Assembly (NCBI RefSeq): GCF_026163565.1
Contig: NZ_JAPDKN010000017.1
Span: forward strand, 1 to 57,807
Direction: 5' to 3'
DNA length: 57,807 nt
Source of the DNA: Chryseobacterium sp. YIM B08800
Lineage (GTDB): Bacteria > Bacteroidota > Bacteroidia > Flavobacteriales > Weeksellaceae
This document shows, piece by piece, positions 57,694-57,807 of this stretch. The position numbers and the translations under genes are program-made. Every line of letters begins with the position of its first letter. The first letter of the stretch is position 1. Under the pieces are notes generated by a model. The model had not been told where the DNA came from. It did no database searches and saw only the letters and a program-made list of their open reading frames with translations.

Positions 57694-57807
57694 TTATTTT
57701 TTAGATTAATGTTAATAATTATTTCATAAAAGATTGAAATTATTAAAATCGGTCGTAAAATAATAGCCCCGATGTTCTATGTTAATATGCAAATTCTTTA
57801 GGTTAAA

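Overview
The window is a low-GC chromosomal segment of a Flavobacteriia bacterium, most like Chryseobacterium or its Weeksellaceae relatives. This is inferred from gene content and signals, not from a database search. The indicators are a MoxR/Bat aerotolerance operon, a mevalonate-pathway decarboxylase, surface proteins with type IX secretion (T9SS) C-terminal domains, DUF6263/DUF4834-type proteins, and many promoters with the Bacteroidetes -7 box TAnnTTTG. Shine-Dalgarno sequences are largely absent. No rRNA, tRNA, integrase, transposase gene or CRISPR array was seen, so most of the window looks like ordinary chromosome.

Layout. 1-5.8 kb (minus): a YfhO-type membrane protein, a small DUF4834-like protein, a lipoprotein, RlmB rRNA methyltransferase, a four-helix-bundle gene flanked by inverted heptanucleotide arrays, and a DinB-like protein. 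6.0-13.5 kb (plus): the Bat operon (MoxR ATPase, DUF58 protein, a BatD-like membrane protein, BatA, BatB, BatC, BatD), followed by MarC and a small membrane protein. 14.4-19.6 kb (minus): isochorismate synthase, then upstream of it a compact envelope-signalling-like cluster of two PrcB-like lipoproteins, a repeat lipoprotein, an ECF sigma factor carrying its own membrane and periplasmic extension, and a putative beta-barrel. 19.7-23.2 kb (minus): a PaaI thioesterase, an acyltransferase, and a PadR-PspC pair with an operator-like dyad. 23.5-25.1 kb (plus): small genes including an HD hydrolase. 25.1-30.4 kb (minus): a thioesterase behind a clear cobalamin riboswitch, an ABC ATPase with a tiny membrane partner, a YcxB-like protein and a MutS2 without an Smr domain. 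30.6-36 kb: a GNAT acetyltransferase, a YceI/porin/YceI-like trio, uracil-DNA glycosylase and a DUF456 protein. 36-44.7 kb (plus): a YbdG-like channel, a histidine-motif membrane protein coupled to PdxJ, a hydrolase, a probable small RNA, an epimerase, an acyl-CoA ligase and MvaD. 44.7-53.8 kb: mixed housekeeping genes including PAP2, EEP, VOC, TauE plus DUF1634, and purK and purE separated by three inward-facing minus-strand genes. 53.9-57.7 kb (minus): two tandem BspA-like T9SS surface proteins and a YiaA/B-like protein.

The most notable items are: (i) a B12 riboswitch whose only downstream gene is an acyl-CoA thioesterase; (ii) the ECF sigma factor fused to membrane segments in a lipoprotein/beta-barrel operon; (iii) an orphan promoter-to-terminator unit at about 40.05-40.24 kb that looks like a small RNA; (iv) a family of intergenic palindromes with strict 7-nt periodicity; and (v) a polytopic membrane protein whose histidine motifs recall Brp/Blh carotenoid dioxygenases.
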